Shown in pieces: positions 7,391 to 16,169 of a stretch of DNA of 64,000 bases. Made by a program: the position numbers and the translations under genes. The stretch is taken from assembly GCA_017651245.1 (NCBI GenBank), contig JAGCDQ010000016.1:1-64000 (forward strand). The letters are read 5' to 3'. Under the pieces are notes generated by a model. It was not told the origin of the DNA. It saw nothing but the letters and a program-made list of their open reading frames with translations, and ran no database searches. The DNA comes from Bacteroidaceae bacterium (lineage in GTDB: Bacteria; Bacteroidota; Bacteroidia; Bacteroidales; Bacteroidaceae). The number at the start of each line of letters is the position of its first letter. The stretch's first letter is position 1.

Positions 7391-8728
7391 TCAACTCTCT
7401 GCCGCCGAATGCAAGACTTCGGAGAGTGTAGGATGAATGTGAATGATATGTGCCAACTGTTCCACCGTCGTGTTACGACACATCAGGGCACTGACTTCCT
7501 GAATAAGGTCGGCTGCATGGGCACCATAGGCATGACATCCGAGAATGTCACCTTGTGGAGAGGATATGAGTTTGAGCAATCCCTCTGATTCGTTCATCGC
7601 CAACGCCTTTCCGTTAGCACGCCAGAAGGATTTCTTGCAAACATACTCCCTACCCTGCTCCTTGCAACTATCTTCGGACAATCCGACACAAGCTGCCTCA
7701 GGAAGGGTGAAGATAGCAGCAGGCATGATGTCGAGACGAATCTCGTCAGTCTTTCCCAAGATTTGATTCACCACGTGGATTCCCTGCATCTCAGCAGCAT
7801 GAGCCAGCATCTGACGGGCATTCACATCACCAATCGCATAGATATGGGGAACTGTCGTCTGAAGATGTTCGTTGACTGTAATACCCGTTCGTTCAGAATA
7901 TTCGAAACCCGCCTTGCTGAAATGGTCAAATACCCGAGGTGCACGACCTACCGCCATCAGCACCTCATCAGCCTCAATGGTGACGGCATTCCCCTTCTTA
8001 TCGGTGAACACCACCCCAGCCTTTGTGATGGCCGTGACACTGCTCTGCATGTGGAAGGTAACGCCCTGCTTCTCCAACGACTTGCGCAGACGTTTGGCAA
8101 TATCAGAATCGAGCACAGGCAGACATTCTTTGAGGAATTCCACCACCGTCACTTCTGTGCCAAACGCATTGAAGATGCTGGCAAATTCCATCCCTATCAC
8201 ACCTGCACCAATGATACAAAGACGCTCGGGCAGTTCTCCGATGGACAACAAATCGGAGGAATCCAACACACGACGTTCAGCAGGTTTTTCCAATCTCAAA
8301 GTTTTGGGAACAGAACCTGTGGCGACGATGATATGAGAGGCTGAATACTCCTCACCATCAGCCGTCACCGTATGGGCATCCTTGAACTGTGCTTCCGCCT
8401 TGATCAACGTAATGTTTGGATGAGAAAGCAAGGTCTCAATGCCTGCACGAAGCGAAGCAATCACTTCATCTTTTCGCCGAATAACCTTCTGAATGTCAAA
8501 CTCATAATCCAGCCCATTCAACCCAAAGGTCTCAGCATTGTTCAACGTCTGGATGATTTCTGCATCGCGGGCAAAAGACTTGGTGGGGATACACCCGACA
8601 TTGAGGCAGGTACCTCCCACGTGACTCGTTTCAAACACGATGACTTTGAGTCCGTTCTTAGCAGCATATTCGGCAGCACGATAACCTCCAGGGCCTGCAC
8701 CGATGATAATGAGATCAGTCTGTATCAC
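7391..8728 (-). CDS. lpdA: Dihydrolipoyl dehydrogenase (L-protein of glycine cleavage)
   Basis: A 445-residue flavoprotein disulfide reductase. It shows the FAD-binding motif GAGPGGYRAAEYAA (about 8-21), the redox-active disulfide GGTCLNVGCIPTKS (about 38-51), an NAD-binding GAGVIGMEFASIF motif (about 173-185), the second FAD motif 'YAIGDVNARQMLAHAA' and the C-terminal interface pair HIHPTLSE that supplies the catalytic His-Glu. It reoxidises dihydrolipoyl groups on GcvH with NAD. It is the last gene of the gcv cluster, 16 bases after gcvPB, which fits the role of L-protein. Confidence 0.95.
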   Translation of the reverse strand: MIQTDLIIIGAGPGGYRAAEYAAKNGLKVIVFETSHVGGTCLNVGCIPTKSFARDAEIIQTLNNAETFGLNGLDYEFDIQKVIRRKDEVIASLRAGIETLLSHPNITLIKAEAQFKDAHTVTADGEEYSASHIIVATGSVPKTLRLEKPAERRVLDSSDLLSIGELPERLCIIGAGVIGMEFASIFNAFGTEVTVVEFLKECLPVLDSDIAKRLRKSLEKQGVTFHMQSSVTAITKAGVVFTDKKGNAVTIEADEVLMAVGRAPRVFDHFSKAGFEYSERTGITVNEHLQTTVPHIYAIGDVNARQMLAHAAEMQGIHVVNQILGKTDEIRLDIMPAAIFTLPEAACVGLSEDSCKEQGREYVCKKSFWRANGKALAMNESEGLLKLISSPQGDILGCHAYGAHAADLIQEVSALMCRNTTVEQLAHIIHIHPTLSEVLHSAAES

Positions 8729-8744
8729 GATTGAGATTTGAAAA

Positions 8745-10151
8745 TTAGAGTTCTGCCTTCAGTTGGCGATAAGTGGTGACAGGATGCTTGGCAGCCAACA
8801 CATCATCCACACGACCAATCGGTGTGTTGTGGGGTGCTGACTTCACCTCGTCTGGATTCGTCTTTGCTTCCTCTGCAATCTTTCGCATCACAGCGATGAA
8901 GGCATCCAACGTCTCCTTCGATTCGTTCTCTGTCGGTTCAATCATCAGCGACTCATGGAAAAGCAACGGGAAGTAGATGGTAGGAGCATGATAGCCGTAA
9001 TCGAGCAAACGTTTTGCCACATCCATCGTGGTGACACCCGTCGATTTATCTTTCAGTCCATCGAACACAAACTCATGACAACACATCGTGTCGATAGGCA
9101 GTTCATAAACATCCTTCAACGACTCCTTGATGTAGTTGGCATTGAGTGTGGCAAGAGGACCCACTTTCTTCACATATTCTTTTCCTAAAGAAAGGATATA
9201 GGCAAAAGCACGCATCATCACGGCGAAGTTTCCATTGTAAGGACTCACAAAGGGGAAAAACTCCTGCAAACCCTCACGCACTCCCACAGGTCCGCTACCA
9301 GGTCCACCACCACCATGAGGTGTAGAGAACGTCTTGTGGAGATTAATATGCATCACATCGAAGCCCATATCACCAGGACGGCACACACCCAACATAGGAT
9401 TGAGGTTGGCGCCATCATAATACATCAAACCACCACAGTCATGAATGAGGGTCGCAATCTCAGGAATGCTCTTCTCGAAGAGACCGAGCGTGTTGGGATT
9501 GGTCATCATCATCGCTGCAATGTTGTCTTTTTCCTGTTCAACTAATCTTTTGAGGTCTTCCAAATCCACTGTACCGTCAGCCTGTGATTTCACCTCGATA
9601 ATCTCCAAGCCACACACAGCAGCAGAAGCGGGGTTCGTACCATGTGCTGAATCGGGCACAATCACCTTTTTGCGCTGCAAGTCGCCACGAGAACGATGAT
9701 AGTTATCTATCACCATCAAACCTGTCAACTCACCATGCGCACCAGCATAAGGTTTGAAGGTGAAATGAGCCAAACCCGTGAGCTCGCAAAGATGATGTTC
9801 CAAAATGGAAATCAACTTCTCAGCACCCTTCATCGTCTCTGCAGGTTGTTCTGGATGCAAGTTCTGGAACTGTGGCAGAGCCGCCATTTCCTCATTAATC
9901 TTGGGATTGTACTTCATCGTACAAGAACCCAGTGGATAGAAGCCTGTATCAACACCAAAGTTATTGTTCGAGAGGTTCGTATAGTGACGCACCACCGTCA
10001 ATTCGTCGCATTCAGGAAGTGCTGCATCTTCTGCACGACACATAGACGTTGGAATCTCGTAGTTGCCAAAATTGTTGCCAGGCAGACTATAACCGATGCG
10101 ACCTTCTTTCGAAAGTTCGAAAATCAAATTTCCGTATAGTTTGTTGTTCAT
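8745..10151 (-). CDS. gcvPB: Glycine dehydrogenase (decarboxylating) subunit 2
   Basis: The 468-residue PLP-binding half of a split P-protein. The motif '[18 protein letters not shown]' (about residues 257-274) carries the lysine that forms the Schiff base with PLP, and '[14 protein letters not shown]' lies near residue 85. Together with GcvPA it decarboxylates glycine and loads the aminomethyl group onto lipoyl-GcvH. Its start overlaps the gcvPA stop by 4 bases (10148-10151), which points to translational coupling and equal amounts of the two subunits. Many other bacteria have one fused protein of about 950 residues. Confidence 0.96.
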   Translation of the reverse strand: MNNKLYGNLIFELSKEGRIGYSLPGNNFGNYEIPTSMCRAEDAALPECDELTVVRHYTNLSNNNFGVDTGFYPLGSCTMKYNPKINEEMAALPQFQNLHPEQPAETMKGAEKLISILEHHLCELTGLAHFTFKPYAGAHGELTGLMVIDNYHRSRGDLQRKKVIVPDSAHGTNPASAAVCGLEIIEVKSQADGTVDLEDLKRLVEQEKDNIAAMMMTNPNTLGLFEKSIPEIATLIHDCGGLMYYDGANLNPMLGVCRPGDMGFDVMHINLHKTFSTPHGGGGPGSGPVGVREGLQEFFPFVSPYNGNFAVMMRAFAYILSLGKEYVKKVGPLATLNANYIKESLKDVYELPIDTMCCHEFVFDGLKDKSTGVTTMDVAKRLLDYGYHAPTIYFPLLFHESLMIEPTENESKETLDAFIAVMRKIAEEAKTNPDEVKSAPHNTPIGRVDDVLAAKHPVTTYRQLKAEL

Positions 10152-11464
10152 AGGGCAGCAATTTTTACGAGGTTATCAATTTCTTCTTTCGTACGATTCT
10201 CTGTGACAGCAAAGAGGAAGCCCTCCTCCATGCGGACGCCTCCCAAGAAACCTGCATCAATGAATTTCTGATAAAGCTGGTCGGCATCACCATCGTACTT
10301 GACATAAAACTCATTGAAGAAAGGTTTGTCATATACCAGATGGAAACGTCTTGTCTTCAACAACTCATCACAGAGATAATGTGCTCCTGCGTAAGAGAGC
10401 TGAGCAGCTTCCTTCACACCTTTCTTTCCCATCAGCGACATATAGATCGTGACGAAAAGAGCCATCAGGCTTTGGTTGCTACAGATGTTTGACGTAGCCT
10501 TCTGGCGACGTATATGCTGCTCACGAGCCTGCAAGGTGAGCACAAAAGCACGTTGTTCACGATTATCCTTGGTCATACCTACGATACGTCCAGGCATCTT
10601 TCTTATCAGTTTCTCCGTGCAGCACATATAACCCACGTAGGGACCACCAAACTGCATCGGAATACCTAAACTCTGACCATCACCCACAGCAATGTCTGCG
10701 CCCCACTCTCCTGGTGTCTTGAGCACCGCCAAATCAGCAGCCACACTATCCATGATGAAGAGTGCTTTCTGGGCATGACACGCATCAGCAAAACCTGTAT
10801 AGTCCTCCACGATGCCAAACACATTGGGCTGTTGCACGATCATGCCAGCAACACCTTCGAGAGATGAGAGTTGAGAGTTGAGAGCTGAGAGGTCTGTGAC
10901 ACCATCTTTTGCAGGAATTGTCACCAATTCGATGCCATGATGCAGAGCATAGGTATCGAGCACCTGACGCGTCTTGGGATTCAGCGTCTCAGACACCAAC
11001 ACCTTGTTCACTTTCTTGCCAGCTGCCACTGCCATCATCATCGCTTCAGCACAAGCCGTGGTGCCGTCATACATGGAAGCGTTGGAGATGTCCATACCTG
11101 TGAGTTCAGCCATCATGCTCTGATACTCGAAGATATAATGGAGAGTACCCTGTGAAATCTCCGCCTGATAAGGGGTGTAGGAAGTGAGAAACTCTGAACG
11201 CTGCAACAGGTTCGGAATCACAGAAGGAGTATAGTGGTCATAGACGCCATAGCCCGCAAAACAAGTGAGTTGCTTATTCTCAGCACCCAGTTTGTTGAAC
11301 ACACGTCTGACACCCATTTCACCCTCCGTTGAGTCAATCTGATAGTCACCCTTGAAGCGGATGCTCTCAGGAATCTGTGGATACAGCTCATCGAGCGTCT
11401 CCACGCCTACCCTTTCCAGCATCGCTTTCAGGTCTTCATCAGTATGGGGGAAATATTTGTACAT
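10148..11464 (-). CDS. gcvPA: Glycine dehydrogenase (decarboxylating) subunit 1
   Basis: The 438-residue partner of GcvPB. Typical parts are '[13 protein letters not shown]' at the N-terminus, '[20 protein letters not shown]' near residue 68, '[21 protein letters not shown]' near 95 and '[12 protein letters not shown]' near 268. The segment [13 protein letters not shown] (about residues 193-205) is encoded by 7-bp repeats at 10861-10891 and is probably a surface insertion. A degenerate heptamer stretch also precedes the start. The gene is 49 bases after gcvH. Confidence 0.96.
   Translation of the reverse strand: MYKYFPHTDEDLKAMLERVGVETLDELYPQIPESIRFKGDYQIDSTEGEMGVRRVFNKLGAENKQLTCFAGYGVYDHYTPSVIPNLLQRSEFLTSYTPYQAEISQGTLHYIFEYQSMMAELTGMDISNASMYDGTTACAEAMMMAVAAGKKVNKVLVSETLNPKTRQVLDTYALHHGIELVTIPAKDGVTDLSALNSQLSSLEGVAGMIVQQPNVFGIVEDYTGFADACHAQKALFIMDSVAADLAVLKTPGEWGADIAVGDGQSLGIPMQFGGPYVGYMCCTEKLIRKMPGRIVGMTKDNREQRAFVLTLQAREQHIRRQKATSNICSNQSLMALFVTIYMSLMGKKGVKEAAQLSYAGAHYLCDELLKTRRFHLVYDKPFFNEFYVKYDGDADQLYQKFIDAGFLGGVRMEEGFLFAVTENRTKEEIDNLVKIAAL
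10861..10891 (-). repeat. Heptamer repeat array inside gcvPA
   Basis: On the plus strand the units GAGATGA, GAGTTGA, GAGTTGA, GAGCTGA and a partial GAG follow one another with a strict 7-base period. The minus reading encodes [12 protein letters not shown] without breaking the gene. It resembles the intergenic heptamer arrays elsewhere in this window. Confidence 0.75.
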
Positions 11465-11513
11465 TGAAAGTAGAGAGTTTAGGGGTTAAAGAGTTTGTTT
11501 GAGCAGAATCCTT

Positions 11514-11903
11514 TTAATGACCCTCTTTTTCGCAGAATGCTTCGTATGCAGCTGCGTCCATGAGGTTTTCCAGTTCGCTTTCGTCACTCATTTCCACCTT
11601 GATAATCCAGTTTGCATAAGCATCTTGGTTGATGAGTTCTGGAGCGTCTTCGAGCGCTTCGTTCACCTCCACGACCGTACCACTGACAGGAGAATAGAGG
11701 TCACTGGCAGCTTTCACACTTTCCACCGCACCAAATTCAGCTCCCGCTTCCACTTCGTCATCTACTTCAGGCATATCCACATATACCACATTACCCAGTG
11801 CTTTCTGTGCATAATCGGTGATACCAATGATACCGATATTGCCTTCCACTTTCACATACTCATGTGACTCTGAATAATAGAGTCCTTCAATTACTTTAGC
11901 CAT
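11514..11903 (-). CDS. gcvH: Glycine cleavage system H protein
   Basis: A 129-residue lipoyl carrier. The lipoylation site is Lys64 in 'FGAVESVKAASDLYSP', and the N-terminal 'GLYYSESHEYVKVEGN' and 'YVDMPEVDDEVEAG' strands are normal for the family. GcvH shuttles the aminomethyl group and electrons between P-, T- and L-proteins. It sits between gcvT and gcvPA. A heptamer array (11914-11941) lies just upstream of its start. Confidence 0.96.
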   Translation of the reverse strand: MAKVIEGLYYSESHEYVKVEGNIGIIGITDYAQKALGNVVYVDMPEVDDEVEAGAEFGAVESVKAASDLYSPVSGTVVEVNEALEDAPELINQDAYANWIIKVEMSDESELENLMDAAAYEAFCEKEGH

Positions 11904-11913
11904 AATATATAAA

Positions 11914-11941
11914 GTTTATCGTTTATAGTTTATCGTTTATA
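11914..11941 (-). repeat. Heptamer repeat array between gcvT and gcvH
   Basis: Four units of a 7-base repeat read on the plus strand GTTTATC, GTTTATA, GTTTATC, GTTTATA. The array ends 10 bases upstream of the gcvH start codon. Confidence 0.8.
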
Positions 11942-11993
11942 GAGGGCTGACGGTGTACTTTCCGCATGGTCTTTAAACATTAAGCCTTAACCT

Positions 11994-13085
11994 TTATTTC
12001 TTATACCTCTTCTCATAGAAAAGTTTCTTCACTACTTTTCCGGCAAAGACTTTCTTGCGGATTTGGATATCCAACCCAGTGCCTAATACAGCATACTGAC
12101 TGTCAACCAACGCCATGCAGACACTCTTGTCAGTCGAAAGAGTGTGGTATCCTGTAGTCACCTCACCTATCGGTTGTCCGTCTTTCAATACTGTGTAGCC
12201 ATGACGAGGAATTGCCTTGTCTGCCAGTTCGATACCCACCAGTTTCTTTGCCACACCTTCCTCTTTCTGCTTCAGGAGGGCATCACGACCGATGAACGCC
12301 TTATCCAGCTTCACAAAGATAGACAAACCCGCCATGATAGGCGAAATTTCCTCAGTCAGTTCATCGCCATAGAGTGGAAGTCCTGCCTCGAAACGCAAGG
12401 TGTCACGACAACCCAATCCACAGGGCTGCACACCTGCTGCAATCAGTTTGTCCCAACATGCACGAATATAGTCAGGAGTGGCATATACTTCAAAACCGTC
12501 CTCACCTGTATAACCCGTACGGGAAACGATGACATCATCGATAGTCTTCACTGTGTAGAACGTCAACTCGCTGCAAGGGATGCCCAACACTTGCTCCATG
12601 ACCTGTTCCGATTCAGGACCCTGCACAGCAATCTGCCCGTAGTCATCTGAGCGGTTCTGCAAATCGATGTCAAAACCCTCTGCATGTTGCTGCATCCACG
12701 ACCAATCTTTATCGATGTTCGATGCATTGATCACGAGGAAGAAGTCATTCTCTCCCATTTTATACACGAGCAAATCATCCACTGTTCCACCATTCTCATA
12801 GCACATCATGCCATAGTAAATCTTCCCCACAGGCGCACCAGCTATGTCGTTCGTGAAGATGTACTGGACATAACGCTCAGCATCCTTGCCACGAACTGTC
12901 ACTTCACCCATGTGAGACACATCGAAGAGTCCCACCTTCTCACGCACAGCTTGATGTTCCACTGCGATCCCTGCATACTGGATAGGCATCTCAAAACCAC
13001 CAAAGGGAGACATCAATGCCCCCAACGCCACGTGTTTGTCGTACAGACAAGTACGTTTTTCCTTCTGTTCCATATTATTGTTCAT
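11994..13085 (-). CDS. gcvT: Glycine cleavage system aminomethyltransferase (T protein)
   Basis: The product (363 residues from ATG 13085, 359 from ATG 13073) transfers the methylene group from aminomethyl-lipoyl GcvH to tetrahydrofolate, releasing ammonia. Recognisable parts are 'LYDKHVALGALMSPFGGFEMPIQY' at the start, 'GLFDVSHMGEV' (about residues 53-63), the conserved catalytic Asp in 'VSRTGYTGEDGFEVY', and 'LGCRDTLRFEAGLPLYG' near residue 225. The frame is open up to 13109, overlapping lipoate ligase by 4 bases, but the conserved start of the protein fits 13085 or 13073. Confidence 0.95.
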   Translation of the reverse strand: MNNNMEQKEKRTCLYDKHVALGALMSPFGGFEMPIQYAGIAVEHQAVREKVGLFDVSHMGEVTVRGKDAERYVQYIFTNDIAGAPVGKIYYGMMCYENGGTVDDLLVYKMGENDFFLVINASNIDKDWSWMQQHAEGFDIDLQNRSDDYGQIAVQGPESEQVMEQVLGIPCSELTFYTVKTIDDVIVSRTGYTGEDGFEVYATPDYIRACWDKLIAAGVQPCGLGCRDTLRFEAGLPLYGDELTEEISPIMAGLSIFVKLDKAFIGRDALLKQKEEGVAKKLVGIELADKAIPRHGYTVLKDGQPIGEVTTGYHTLSTDKSVCMALVDSQYAVLGTGLDIQIRKKVFAGKVVKKLFYEKRYKK

Positions 13086-13105
13086 TGTCGAATTTTTCTT
13101 AAACC

Positions 13106-13789
13106 TCAATAATTCTTCTTCTCCAACTTCTCAATCTCCTTCACATCTTCTTCCGTAAGCACTCTTTCTCCCATACACAGCGTTTCCCTGATGAGTGCCT
13201 TCACCTCTTCAAGACTCAAGTTCGTGTAGTCCTTCAACAGGGTAATGCGCTGACGCACACTCTCCACGCCCTTTCGTTGCAACTTCTCACGACTCGGGGT
13301 GATGGAATGCAACATATTTTCCATATTCGTGTCATAGAGGAAAGTGCTATGCACGATATTGCGTCCAGGCAGATGATAGAATGCCGTCCCGCTCACTTTC
13401 CTGTCTCCTATCATCACATCATTATGATCACTGGTGGCAGCATCAATCCCCATTTTCCGCAGCACCAACACCACCATGTTGAGAAACTTGTTGAACGTGA
13501 ACCCTACATTGTCACCATCACACACATACGACAGCATCACGTTCCCTTCGTCAGCATACACACAACCTCCCCCACTCTTCCTTCTGTACATCTCAATGCC
13601 CTTCTCCTCGCAATACTCCACATTCACCTCATTCTCCACCACCTGATTGCGTCCAAAGATGACCGTCGGCTTCACCTGCCACATAAAAAAACACTCAGGT
13701 TCGTCCAAATGGCGAGCCACCCATTCCTCCATCGCCAAATAAAACGACAGATGATGCTTTTTTTCCTCAGGCAAGAGTATGTATTTCAT
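13106..13789 (-). CDS. lplA: Lipoate-protein ligase (short, LplA/LipM catalytic domain)
   Basis: A 227-residue protein with the biotin/lipoate ligase catalytic fold: 'FFMWQVKPTVIFGRNQVVENEVN', the lipoyl-adenylate loop RRKSGGGCVYADEGNVMLSYV (about residues 68-88) and 'RKVSGTAFYHLPGRNIVHSTFLYD' with the lysine that contacts lipoyl-AMP. It is shorter than E. coli LplA because it lacks the C-terminal accessory domain. Its place in the operon just before gcvT suggests that it lipoylates GcvH, either with free lipoate or by octanoate/lipoate transfer. The start at 13789 is preferred over the open-frame start at 13831, which would overlap the upstream gene. Confidence 0.9.
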   Translation of the reverse strand: MKYILLPEEKKHHLSFYLAMEEWVARHLDEPECFFMWQVKPTVIFGRNQVVENEVNVEYCEEKGIEMYRRKSGGGCVYADEGNVMLSYVCDGDNVGFTFNKFLNMVVLVLRKMGIDAATSDHNDVMIGDRKVSGTAFYHLPGRNIVHSTFLYDTNMENMLHSITPSREKLQRKGVESVRQRITLLKDYTNLSLEEVKALIRETLCMGERVLTEEDVKEIEKLEKKNY

Positions 13790-13802
13790 TTCGTCTTTAC
13801 CC

Positions 13803-14156
13803 TTAACCTTTCTTTTTCTTGCCCACAACACCTTTCACCCATCCACCGACAGCTTTGGCACCTCTTTGGGTCTTCCACATTGCCACCGTTTTCTGATACT
13901 TCGCTTTCAAGTTATAGTACTTCTCCAGCTGAATCTGCGTCAGTTGCTTCTTCACGCTCTTATACTCCACCGTGAGTGCCTTATACACCAGCTTCACTGA
14001 GTCAGCTGTTTCAGGTTGTAATTCATTGCTGTTGATGGCGGCCACCCCATTCACAAAAAGTTCGTACTTATTGATAAAATCACTTGCGCGATCAGCCATC
14101 ATCGTTGACATGCCCAGCATCGCCGCCATGCACCATACAAAAAGTCTTTTTATCAT
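13803..14156 (-). CDS. Small secreted protein of unknown function, first gene of the gcv transcript
   Basis: A 117-residue protein with a clear signal peptide (MIKRLFVWCMAAMLGMSTMMA, cut near residue 21), then a mostly helical, Lys-rich body containing 'VKLVYKALTVEYKSVKKQLT' and a basic tail GVVGKKKKG. I recognise no domain; small Bacteroidota helical secreted proteins of this type are usually listed as DUF. It lies 13 bases upstream of lplA and directly behind the promoter at 14257-14287, so it appears to head the glycine-cleavage transcript, which is odd for a periplasmic protein. Confidence 0.75.
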   Translation of the reverse strand: MIKRLFVWCMAAMLGMSTMMADRASDFINKYELFVNGVAAINSNELQPETADSVKLVYKALTVEYKSVKKQLTQIQLEKYYNLKAKYQKTVAMWKTQRGAKAVGGWVKGVVGKKKKG

Positions 14157-14256
14157 CTTATTCTATTTAAGTTGTTGAAGGAAGCCGACACATTATGCAG
14201 ACTTCCTTTCCTTTATTAACGCTAACACTATTGTTCTCTTATTTTTGTTTCCGTTG

Positions 14257-14287
14257 CAAAGTTAGTAAAAAACCACACACCATACAA
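14257..14287 (-). promoter_or_regulatory. Promoter of the secreted protein-lplA-gcv cluster
   Basis: A TAACTTTG -7 box on the minus strand (14257-14264) and a TTG -33 box (14285-14287) have exactly 20 bases between them. The leader before ATG 14156 is about 95 bases long. I see no glycine riboswitch core in it. Confidence 0.75.
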
Positions 14288-14373
14288 GCCCCCCTCTACT
14301 TTTTTCCGAAAAATTTGCCAATATTCCCACATATTCTCCAACTTATCTGCTGATTGTTATTGAGGAACATAAA

Positions 14374-14490
14374 AAAACGTTCCATCATGGAACGCGGGAC
14401 GAGAAAGTTATAAATTTGTGCCCTAACTGGAAAAAAACTCTTTCCTAACTATGCCACAAATTTTCCATAACTAGAGCGGGAAAAACGGTT
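14374..14490. repeat. Palindrome and 22-bp-spaced TAACT repeats upstream of the gcv promoter
   Basis: The 382-base gap 14157-14538 holds the gcv promoter, a terminator and this block. A perfect palindrome CGTTCCAT-C-ATGGAACG lies at 14378-14394. It is followed by three boxes CCTAACT (14422), CCTAACT (14444) and CATAACT (14466), starting exactly 22 bases apart, and by an inverted pair AAATTTGTG/CACAAATTT (14412-14420 and 14454-14462). The block has no coding potential I can see. It could be an operator or a small dispersed repeat. Confidence 0.55.
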
Positions 14491-14501
14491 TAAGTTTAAC
14501 G

Positions 14502-14537
14502 AAAAAGAGAAGGCTCCTGATGAAGCCCTCCTCTTTT
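14502..14537 (-). terminator. Terminator of the Sel1-repeat gene
   Basis: On the minus strand AAAAGAGGAGGGCT pairs with AGCCTTCTCTTTT around an 8-base loop (14516-14523), followed by a T-rich run. It begins right behind the stop codon at 14539. Confidence 0.75.
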
Positions 14538-14538
14538 A

Positions 14539-14976
14539 TTACTCTGGCAAGTCCTTATATTTTTTTGCCCAGAACTCAGCCATTTCTATGTCTTTAGGCA
14601 CTATTTTCCCCTGATAGAAAATGGATGCAAGGTTGCGCTGGGCATCTTTGTGACCCTGAAGCCCTGCCTTCTCAAGCCATTCAATCGCTTTATTGTAGTC
14701 CTGCAACATTCTCTTTCCCTCAATGCAGAGGAGTCCCAAAAGATACTGCGCTTCCGCATTACCCCCTTCGGCAGCCATATTGTAGTAGGTCAGTGCTTTA
14801 TCCCACTCTTTCGCCTTCCAGTACTTGTTCCCTTTTTCGTAGTTTTCCGTCGCTTCTTTCTTGATGACTGCTGAATCGAGCATGACAGAGGTGGTGACTT
14901 CAGTGTTCTCCTGAGCCTTCATTCCTATCGCCATGCACACAATGGCAATAAGCAGCAATATCCTATTTTTATTCAT
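14539..14976 (-). CDS. Secreted Sel1/TPR-repeat protein
   Basis: A 145-residue exported protein: signal peptide 1-21 (ending 'IGMKAQ'), then two to three Sel1-like helical repeats (about residues 40-140), visible as 'EWDKALTYYNMAAEGGNAEAQ' and 'DYNKAIEWLEKAGLQGHKDAQ'. Sel1 repeats are protein-protein scaffolds; no partner is visible. The start at 14976 is supported by the promoter at 15019-15049; the frame is open to 15045 but that would start inside the promoter. Confidence 0.85.
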   Translation of the reverse strand: MNKNRILLLIAIVCMAIGMKAQENTEVTTSVMLDSAVIKKEATENYEKGNKYWKAKEWDKALTYYNMAAEGGNAEAQYLLGLLCIEGKRMLQDYNKAIEWLEKAGLQGHKDAQRNLASIFYQGKIVPKDIEMAEFWAKKYKDLPE

Positions 14977-15018
14977 AGTTTTCGTTTTTATATGGTTTGT
15001 AAATGATTGTTTTCGCGG

Positions 15019-15049
15019 CAAAGGTACTACATTTTGAATACACAAACAA
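15019..15049 (-). promoter_or_regulatory. Promoter of the Sel1-repeat gene
   Basis: Minus-strand TACCTTTG (15019-15026) and TTTG with its TTG at 15047-15049, with exactly 20 bases between. Confidence 0.75.
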
Positions 15050-15093
15050 ATATTTTTTAAACTTTAACGATAACCCCAACCTTCATTGATTAC

Positions 15094-15810
15094 TCATTTT
15101 ATATTTAAATACTCAAAAAAGCGATCTGGCCAGAAGTTCATGATGAGGTCATCGGGGAAGTCGGTTTCAGCAAGCAGAGGAAGCAGACGATCGTAGTCAG
15201 CAATCTGGAAGGAGACGTGGGCATCACTGCCGAGGATGGTGGGCACTTCGTATTTCTTGCAGAGCCTGAGCAGTTCCAGATTGTTGGCTCTCGCCATCGG
15301 CTTCTGACGTTGTGGAGCAAGGGAATGGTTGTTGATTTCCAGCAAGGTGTGTGACTCTTTGGCTGCCAAGATCAGCGGTTCGAAATCCAATTCTGCCGAG
15401 CCGTCACCAGGGTGACTAATGATGTGAATCTTGGGGTTGCGAATCACTTGCATCACCCCTTCCGTGTTCTCCTCCCTCGTGCCACCCTTCCAGCATTTAT
15501 CGTGAATACCTGCAATGGCGATGTCAAGTCGGTCGAGGTATTCATCATTGAGGTCAAGACGTCCTTTCGTGTCGAGGATGTTCACCTCGCATCCCATCAG
15601 GATTCGGATGCCATACATCTGTCGGGGCACCACAAACATATTCTTGAAATACACGAGTGGGCAGGTGCCGACGATGCTGGGACCATGTTCCGTGATGCCC
15701 AACACCTGCAATCCCTTGTCAGCTGCCGCTTGCGCCATCTCCTGAAGACTGCTGTATGCATGTCCCGATGCCACCGTGTGCGTATGTGCGTCAATAAGTA
15801 CTTTTCTCAT
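15094..15810 (-). CDS. PHP-domain phosphatase (YcdX-like)
   Basis: A 238-residue PHP hydrolase. Metal-binding motifs are DAHTHT (about residues 7-12), 'GITEHGPS', 'EINNHSLAPQR' and 'GSDAHVSFQIADY' near residue 190; the set suits a trinuclear metal centre as in E. coli YcdX. Such enzymes hydrolyse phosphate monoesters, but the substrate is unknown. Upstream on the minus strand a TAAATTTG box (15831-15838) may be the -7 element, without a good -33 box. Confidence 0.88.
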   Translation of the reverse strand: MRKVLIDAHTHTVASGHAYSSLQEMAQAAADKGLQVLGITEHGPSIVGTCPLVYFKNMFVVPRQMYGIRILMGCEVNILDTKGRLDLNDEYLDRLDIAIAGIHDKCWKGGTREENTEGVMQVIRNPKIHIISHPGDGSAELDFEPLILAAKESHTLLEINNHSLAPQRQKPMARANNLELLRLCKKYEVPTILGSDAHVSFQIADYDRLLPLLAETDFPDDLIMNFWPDRFFEYLNIK

Positions 15811-15887
15811 TATAATATTTATTTTTGTGGCAAATTTACATATAATTGATGAATGAACGAAAGATTCATGAAAAAAACGCGAAAAAG

Positions 15888-15920
15888 TTGTGACAGTTTC
15901 AAAAGAAAGATGTAACTTTG
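15888..15920 (+). promoter_or_regulatory. Promoter of tRNA-Val
   Basis: TAACTTTG (15913-15920) follows TTG (15888-15890) after 22 bases. The tRNA begins 20 bases downstream. Confidence 0.6.
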
Positions 15921-15939
15921 CAGCCGAAATGAAGATGAC

Positions 15940-16014
15940 AGGGGCGTAGCCCAGCTGGTTTAGAGCGCTGCAGTCACATTGCAGAGGTCATCGGTTCGAA
16001 CCCGATCGTCCCTA
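15940..16014 (+). tRNA. tRNA-Val (anticodon CAC)
   Basis: The sequence folds as a full cloverleaf: acceptor AGGGGCG/CGTCCCT (7 pairs with one G-T), D arm GCCC/GAGC with one mismatch, anticodon stem CTGCA/TGCAG with loop GTCACAT, and T arm ATCGG-TTCGAAC-CCGAT. Bases 34-36 are CAC, which reads the valine codon GTG. The discriminator is A at 16014 and the CCA end is not encoded. Confidence 0.95.
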
Positions 16015-16019
16015 CATCA

Positions 16020-16039
16020 CAGCTTGAGGGAGCTGTTTT
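16020..16039 (+). terminator. Short hairpin terminator after tRNA-Val
   Basis: CAGCT and AGCTG pair around a 6-base loop and are followed by TTTT, five bases after the tRNA end. A stronger hairpin follows at 16059. Confidence 0.5.
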
Positions 16040-16058
16040 CATTTCAGATGGAGGAGAA

Positions 16059-16087
16059 AGATGTTGGCTTGCCAGCATCTTTTTTTT
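16059..16087 (+). terminator. Intrinsic terminator downstream of tRNA-Val
   Basis: AGATGTTGGC pairs with GCCAGCATCT (one G-T pair) around a 2-base apex and runs into seven or more T residues. Confidence 0.8.
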
Positions 16088-16169
16088 GTTTTGAAATAAA
16101 CCTTTAGTTCATGGGCAGGTCTTAATGGACAAAAGCTTTATTTTTTAACCAAAACAAATAGTTTACAGT

